From contig DAIUDK010000104.1 of NCBI GenBank assembly GCA_036845725.1, positions 1 through 20,789 of the forward strand: a DNA stretch of 20,789 nt, written 5' to 3'. Position numbers and translations under genes: made by a program. Positions 20,472 to 20,789 of the stretch are shown in pieces (the stretch's first letter is position 1; each line of letters opens with the position of its first letter). The notes under the pieces are model-generated. The model made no database searches and was not told where the DNA came from. It saw nothing but the letters and a program-made list of their open reading frames with translations. The DNA comes from DSWT01 sp036845725 (GTDB lineage Bacteria; Chloroflexota; Anaerolineae; B4-G1; SLSP01).

Positions 20472-20488
20472 TCGCTGAAAGCTGCTCA
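20454..20488. repeat. CTGAAAG/CTGATGG heptamer tract at the end of recQ
   Basis: Five heptamers in sequence: CTGAAAG, CTGATGG, CTGATCG, CTGAAAG, CTGCTCA. RecQ's last four residues and its TGA (20469-20471) are made from this tract. The rest is spacer before the dehydrogenase gene. Confidence 0.8.
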
Positions 20489-20514
20489 CTAACAACCCGA
20501 CAGGAGGACACACG

Positions 20515-20789
20515 ATGAAAAAAATAGCACTCATTACCGGCGCGGGACGCGGCATCGGCCTGGGGATTGCGATGGCATTGGCCTCCGATCCGATTGCGCC
20601 GTGCGACGTTGCGGTAATGGACATTCACCCGGATGAGGTCGTCATCCCGGCGCTCAACGAATTGCGCGAGCAGGGCGCGGATGTGCTCTACTGCCGCGCC
20701 GACGTGACAGACCGCGAGGCGCGGCAACGCGTGATGGACGAGATCAAGGACCGCTTTGGACGGCTCAACGTGTTGGTGAACAATGCCGG
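20515..20789 (+). CDS. Short-chain dehydrogenase/reductase, 3' partial
   Basis: The first 91 codons of an NAD(P)-dependent oxidoreductase with a Rossmann fold, cut by the window's end. The ATG at 20515 has AGGAGG 8 nt upstream. MKKIALITGAGRGIGLGIAM contains the cofactor loop TGxxxGxG. An Asp at the end of the second strand (VMDIHP) favours NAD over NADP by family rule. The adenine-ring segment CRADVTD and the NNAG motif at the edge are both present. The catalytic Ser-Tyr-Lys lies beyond the window, so the substrate cannot be guessed. It follows recQ by 43 nt on the same strand, but the repeat tract between them makes a shared role doubtful. Confidence 0.9.
   Translation, partial: MKKIALITGAGRGIGLGIAMALASDPIAPCDVAVMDIHPDEVVIPALNELREQGADVLYCRADVTDREARQRVMDEIKDRFGRLNVLVNNA

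Overview
The window looks like part of a chromosome from a Chloroflexota bacterium, probably near Anaerolineae/Caldilineae. This rests on recall of family features, not on a search. The genome is GC-rich. Two large secreted proteins end in the tail YLPLVLR, there is a CSLREA-type beta-helix protein and a small protein of a kind I associate with this phylum, and short heptanucleotide repeat tracts are scattered through genes and gaps.

Region 1 (1-9850, plus strand) encodes cell-surface and secreted proteins. A gingipain-like cysteine peptidase (C25) enters from upstream of the window. It is followed by a lipoprotein with a discoidin-like domain and an NHL beta-propeller, two tiny overlapping genes (69 and 41 aa), and a 1684-aa secreted beta-helix protein made of three homologous units of about 520-540 residues. 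GC-rich palindromes sharing a CTTGCGAAGG core follow the peptidase, lipoprotein and beta-helix genes and probably end transcripts.

Region 2 (9851-15070, minus strand) holds an APH(6)/hydroxyurea-type phosphotransferase, a 24-residue remnant of a PIN-domain (DUF3368-like) toxin gene with its start signals intact, and a large type IIG (Eco57I-like) restriction-methylation enzyme. That enzyme has a low-GC specificity segment that looks exchanged. It also carries three in-frame heptamer-repeat tracts in its interdomain linkers.

Region 3 (15071-20471, plus strand, divergent from the restriction gene) has a possible 33-aa gene, two DUF488 proteins, a protein resembling the dual-OB (DuOB) nucleic-acid-binding family, and a RecQ helicase with an added N-terminal TPR-like region. 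All point the same way and all look related to nucleic acids. Together with the adjacent restriction enzyme they make a candidate DNA-repair or defence island. The second DUF488 gene is bracketed by a perfect 21-bp inverted repeat, and the gaps on either side hold several hairpins. The window ends inside a short-chain dehydrogenase/reductase gene.

How the parts may work together: the first 10 kb serves surface proteolysis and adhesion or carbohydrate contact. The DUF488-DUF488-DuOB-RecQ set is the best candidate for an under-described system. The short repeats are the other striking feature, because they shape gene ends (the restriction gene, the DuOB-like gene and recQ) and protein linkers.
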